Under the pieces are notes generated by a model. That model saw only the letters and a program-made list of their open reading frames with translations. It searched no databases and was not told the origin of the DNA. A stretch of 64,000 nt of DNA, from the NCBI RefSeq assembly GCF_002091635.1, contig NZ_BDAC01000003.1:186001-250000 (forward strand). Direction: 5' to 3'. Origin of the DNA: Pseudomonas indica NBRC 103045 (GTDB lineage: Bacteria; Pseudomonadota; Gammaproteobacteria; Pseudomonadales; Pseudomonadaceae). Numbering within the stretch: the stretch's first letter is position 1; each line of letters opens with the position of its first letter. This document shows, piece after piece, positions 61,462 to 64,000 of this stretch. The translations under genes and the position numbers were made by a program.

Positions 61462-62523
61462 TCACAGCTCGCCAATACGCTCCAATCGATAAGCACCACT
61501 CAGCACCCTTTCCCACCACTGGCGGTTACTCAGATACCACTGAACCGTCTTGCGGATTCCACTCTCGAACGTCTCCTGCGGCTTCCACCCCAGCTCTCGC
61601 TCGATCTTGCCCGCATCGATGGCGTAGCGCTTGTCGTGCCCAGGACGATCTTTGACGAAAGTAATCAAGTCGCTGTACTGCGCAACGCCGCAGGGTTTCT
61701 CAGGTGCCAGCTCTTCCAGAAGCGCGCAGATAGTTTCCACCACTTGCAGATTCCGCTTCTCGTTATGCCCGCCGATGTTGTAGGTCTCGCCCACCACGCC
61801 CCGGCACACCACTTCGCACAAAGCCCGCGCATGGTCCTCCACATAGAGCCAGTCGCGAATCTGCGAGCCGTCGCCATACACCGGCAGCGGCTTGCCATGG
61901 ATCGCGTTGAGGATCATGTGAGGGATCAGCTTTTCCGGGAAGTGGTACGGCCCGTAGTTGTTCGAGCAGTTGGTCACCAGCACCGGCAGGCCATAGGTGC
62001 GATGCCAGGCGCGAACCAGATGGTCCGAACTGGCCTTGGAAGCCGAATAAGGGGAGCTGGGTGCATAGGGCGTGGTCTCGGTGAAGAGATCGTCCGTCCC
62101 CTCCAGATCGCCATAAACCTCATCGGTGGAGATGTGATGGAAGCGGAACGCACTACGCGCCTCCTCCGGCAAGGCGCTCCAATAGCGACGCGCCACCTCC
62201 AGCAATGTGTAGGTACCGACGATATTGGTCTCGATGAAATCCGCAGGCCCATCGATGGAACGGTCCACATGGGACTCTGCCGCCAGATGCATCACCGCGG
62301 TCGGCCGGAACTCGGCAAACACCTTTTCCAGCGCAGACGCATCGCAGATATCCACGTGATAGAAGCGATAACGCGCCGAATCCGCCACCGCCGCCAAGGA
62401 CTCCAGATTGCCGGCATAGGTGAGTTTGTCGAGGTTGGCGACCTCGAATGCCGTGTTGCCAATCAGATGGCGAACGACGGCGGAGCCGATGAAGCCGGCG
62501 CCGCCGGTGACCAGAATGCGCAT
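61462..62523 (-). CDS. rmlB: dTDP-glucose 4,6-dehydratase RmlB
   Basis: A 353-residue SDR that dehydrates dTDP-glucose to the 4-keto-6-deoxy sugar. NAD motif [13 protein letters not shown] (residues 5-17), [12 protein letters not shown], catalytic [10 protein letters not shown] and [12 protein letters not shown] (YxxxK), and [14 protein letters not shown] are present. Starts at 62523 inside the stop of the glycosyltransferase gene (1-nt overlap). In P. aeruginosa the order is rmlB-rmlD-rmlA-rmlC; here rmlB is separated from the A-C-D group by the acyltransferase gene. Confidence 0.95.
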   Translation of the reverse strand: MRILVTGGAGFIGSAVVRHLIGNTAFEVANLDKLTYAGNLESLAAVADSARYRFYHVDICDASALEKVFAEFRPTAVMHLAAESHVDRSIDGPADFIETNIVGTYTLLEVARRYWSALPEEARSAFRFHHISTDEVYGDLEGTDDLFTETTPYAPSSPYSASKASSDHLVRAWHRTYGLPVLVTNCSNNYGPYHFPEKLIPHMILNAIHGKPLPVYGDGSQIRDWLYVEDHARALCEVVCRGVVGETYNIGGHNEKRNLQVVETICALLEELAPEKPCGVAQYSDLITFVKDRPGHDKRYAIDAGKIERELGWKPQETFESGIRKTVQWYLSNRQWWERVLSGAYRLERIGEL

Positions 62524-63476
62524 CAGTATTTCTCCGCGTAGGGGCTGTCCCAGTAACGCTTGTACATGCCCAGTTTTTTCTTCAGAGCCAGCGACATGCC
62601 CTGCTCCTTCTGCCCCAGTTTGTAAGCGAGCAACTTGCAGGCGTTACGAAAAATGGCCGATGGCCAGAGGTAAAGGCGGGGCAAACCGAGAAACTTGAGT
62701 TCGGACTTCACGTAACGCAGCCCTTCCCCACCGGCACCGCCGAAACGTTCACGAATCCAGGGCTCGCGGGCGTGGAAGACGCCCATGTCGAAATAGCGGC
62801 GGAATTCTTCCTGAAGGCTGTAGTTATGGGAATGGCGACAACCTGCATTGCCGGCATAAGCAACCTTCCAGCCACCGAGCAGCATCTTGGCCGCGACATA
62901 CATGTCCTCGGCGAAAATCACATGCTCTGGAAAGCCACCCACCTCCATCAGTGCGGCGCCTCGATAGGCCGCGAAGGAATTGGACATGAACGCCGTCTTG
63001 ATGCCCAGCACGGGCGCATCCTCGAACGATTTCACCACGGAGGTCGCCGGGTAATTGAACAGACGCGCATGCTCGGCCAGTGGTGAAGCGTCCTTGTGTG
63101 GCAACTGACGTCCACATACCGCCCCAACCTTTTCGTCCTTGAAGGGAGCCACCAAATGCTCGATGGCATCGACGTCCTCCAGATAGGCATCCTGGGTCAG
63201 GAATACGTAGATGTCGTAGCCAGGGTTACGGCTCACCATCATCTGCCGCGTACCACCGTGGTTGAACTGGCTGCTGGGAATCGTTACGACGTTTGCCACG
63301 CGTGAACGCGCCAATTCACCCGTCCCATCCGAGGAACTGGAATCGACGATGAACAAATCGAAGGACGCGCTCTGTTTTTCCAACGAATCCAACAACCGGG
63401 CCAGGTCGTTCCGGCCGTTATAGGTCGGCACGATGCAGGCGATCCGAGTCTTCCGGTTATCGAGTAAATCCGACAT
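62523..63476 (-). CDS. Family 2 glycosyltransferase (rhamnosyltransferase-like)
   Basis: A 317-residue GT-A-fold glycosyltransferase. N-terminal [19 protein letters not shown] binds the nucleotide, DSSSSDGT and FLTQDAY contain the acidic residues (DAY in place of DxD), and [19 protein letters not shown] / [12 protein letters not shown] is the acceptor region. The type with VPTYNG...LTQDAY is typical of rhamnosyltransferases, matching the dTDP-rhamnose genes next door. No membrane helix. Coupled to rmlB; 12 nt after the epimerase gene. Confidence 0.85.
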   Translation of the reverse strand: MSDLLDNRKTRIACIVPTYNGRNDLARLLDSLEKQSASFDLFIVDSSSSDGTGELARSRVANVVTIPSSQFNHGGTRQMMVSRNPGYDIYVFLTQDAYLEDVDAIEHLVAPFKDEKVGAVCGRQLPHKDASPLAEHARLFNYPATSVVKSFEDAPVLGIKTAFMSNSFAAYRGAALMEVGGFPEHVIFAEDMYVAAKMLLGGWKVAYAGNAGCRHSHNYSLQEEFRRYFDMGVFHAREPWIRERFGGAGGEGLRYVKSELKFLGLPRLYLWPSAIFRNACKLLAYKLGQKEQGMSLALKKKLGMYKRYWDSPYAEKY

Positions 63477-63488
63477 GCAACCTCGCGC

Positions 63489-64000
63489 TCATTGCCATTC
63501 TTCCGGACAGCTCTGCTTCCAATCCGCAAAAGCGCTTTCCAGGGTGTATTGATAGGGATAGCCGTTCTCCACCAGATAGGTGGGCAGGATATTGTTGGAC
63601 CGCACCAGCTTACGAATGCGAACCGGGCTGAACGGATGGCTAATACGCAACGGCTTGGCGATGGCATCGATGGCATAGGCAGCCGTCAACAACAAGGGAT
63701 AAGGCACAGCCGGAACCGTGCGCCTTACCCCCGCCACCTTGCAGACGGTCTCGACATAGTCCTCGATGGACGGCCCGGGGTTCATCGACATATTGAACAA
63801 GCTGACGTGCTCGCCTTTCGCCTCTTGCTGCTGTAACACCCACCACATGGCGTTGCACAGTTCCTTGACATAGACGCCCGCCTTCCGGGTGCTCCGGTTT
63901 CCCATATAGAAGAAATAACGGTGCAGCACGGCCTTGATCAGACGGGACACGTTGCCGCCTTCGCCGGGGCCGAACACCACCCCCGGCCGCACGATCACCA
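63489..64000 (-). CDS. NAD-dependent epimerase/dehydratase, C-terminal part (cut by window end)
   Basis: The C-terminal 170 or so residues of an extended SDR; its start lies beyond the right edge. Visible parts are IVRPGVVFGPGEGGNVSRL (after the catalytic region) and the substrate domain to PEEWQ. The YxxxK site and Rossmann motif are outside the window. It reads into the glycosyltransferase and rmlB genes and probably makes another sugar nucleotide of the polysaccharide. Confidence 0.75.
   Translation of the reverse strand, partial: VIVRPGVVFGPGEGGNVSRLIKAVLHRYFFYMGNRSTRKAGVYVKELCNAMWWVLQQQEAKGEHVSLFNMSMNPGPSIEDYVETVCKVAGVRRTVPAVPYPLLLTAAYAIDAIAKPLRISHPFSPVRIRKLVRSNNILPTYLVENGYPYQYTLESAFADWKQSCPEEWQ

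Overview
The window looks like chromosomal DNA of a high-GC Pseudomonas close to the P. aeruginosa lineage. Gene content and order match several blocks I recognise from P. aeruginosa: bra genes; the azoR3-LysR-hydrolase-ppiA-ABC exporter block; and a long block from an OprP-type porin through hrpA, fadD1, fadD2, phaJ1, phrS and alkB to rapA. These identities come from memory of the families and from synteny, not from a database search. No tRNA, rRNA, CRISPR array or intact insertion sequence was seen.

Layout. 1-868: ends of a phosphonate/phosphite-type ABC permease pair. 910-7056: two small conserved proteins and the braCDEFG branched-chain amino acid importer, with a hairpin between braC and braD. 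7173-15125: RarD-like exporter, azoreductase with a LysR regulator, alpha/beta hydrolase, periplasmic cyclophilin, an ABC exporter with an apparent 1-nt frameshift near its start, and a FemAB-like protein. 15212-21719: OprP-type porin; a four-gene hvfABCX-like operon for a cysteine-rich, post-translationally modified copper peptide; an ECF sigma/zinc-finger anti-sigma pair; and a FabH-like enzyme. 22147-26595: accessory metabolism and transport genes. 26909-38262: hrpA, a chemoreceptor, fadD1, fadD2, a lipase-like hydrolase and PhaJ1, i.e. fatty-acid handling. 38402-45245: two divergent efflux modules, HlyD/DUF1656/FUSC and TetR/HlyD/ABC. 45259-45512: a PhrS-like small RNA with an Anr box and an internal CcoM-like mini-gene. 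46008-50220: a small basic protein, alkB, a short conserved protein and rapA.

50295-64000 is an O-antigen/exopolysaccharide locus read leftwards: epimerase (cut by the window end), GT2 glycosyltransferase, rmlB, rmlA-rmlC-rmlD, WcaJ-like and WbpL-like initiating transferases, a Wzy/WaaL-like protein, a second epimerase and wbpM, ending at a ComEA-like gene. An AT-richer acyltransferase on the opposite strand interrupts the rml genes, which suggests acquisition by transfer.

The most interesting items are the RiPP metallophore operon with a candidate ECF promoter; the PhrS/CcoM dual-function locus; two copies of a roughly 200-bp imperfect palindrome whose stems differ but stay paired; and two different lipid-carrier initiating enzymes in one polysaccharide locus. 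Many intergenic gaps carry short REP-like repeats of two families (GTAGGAGC... and GTAGGGGCGAAT...).
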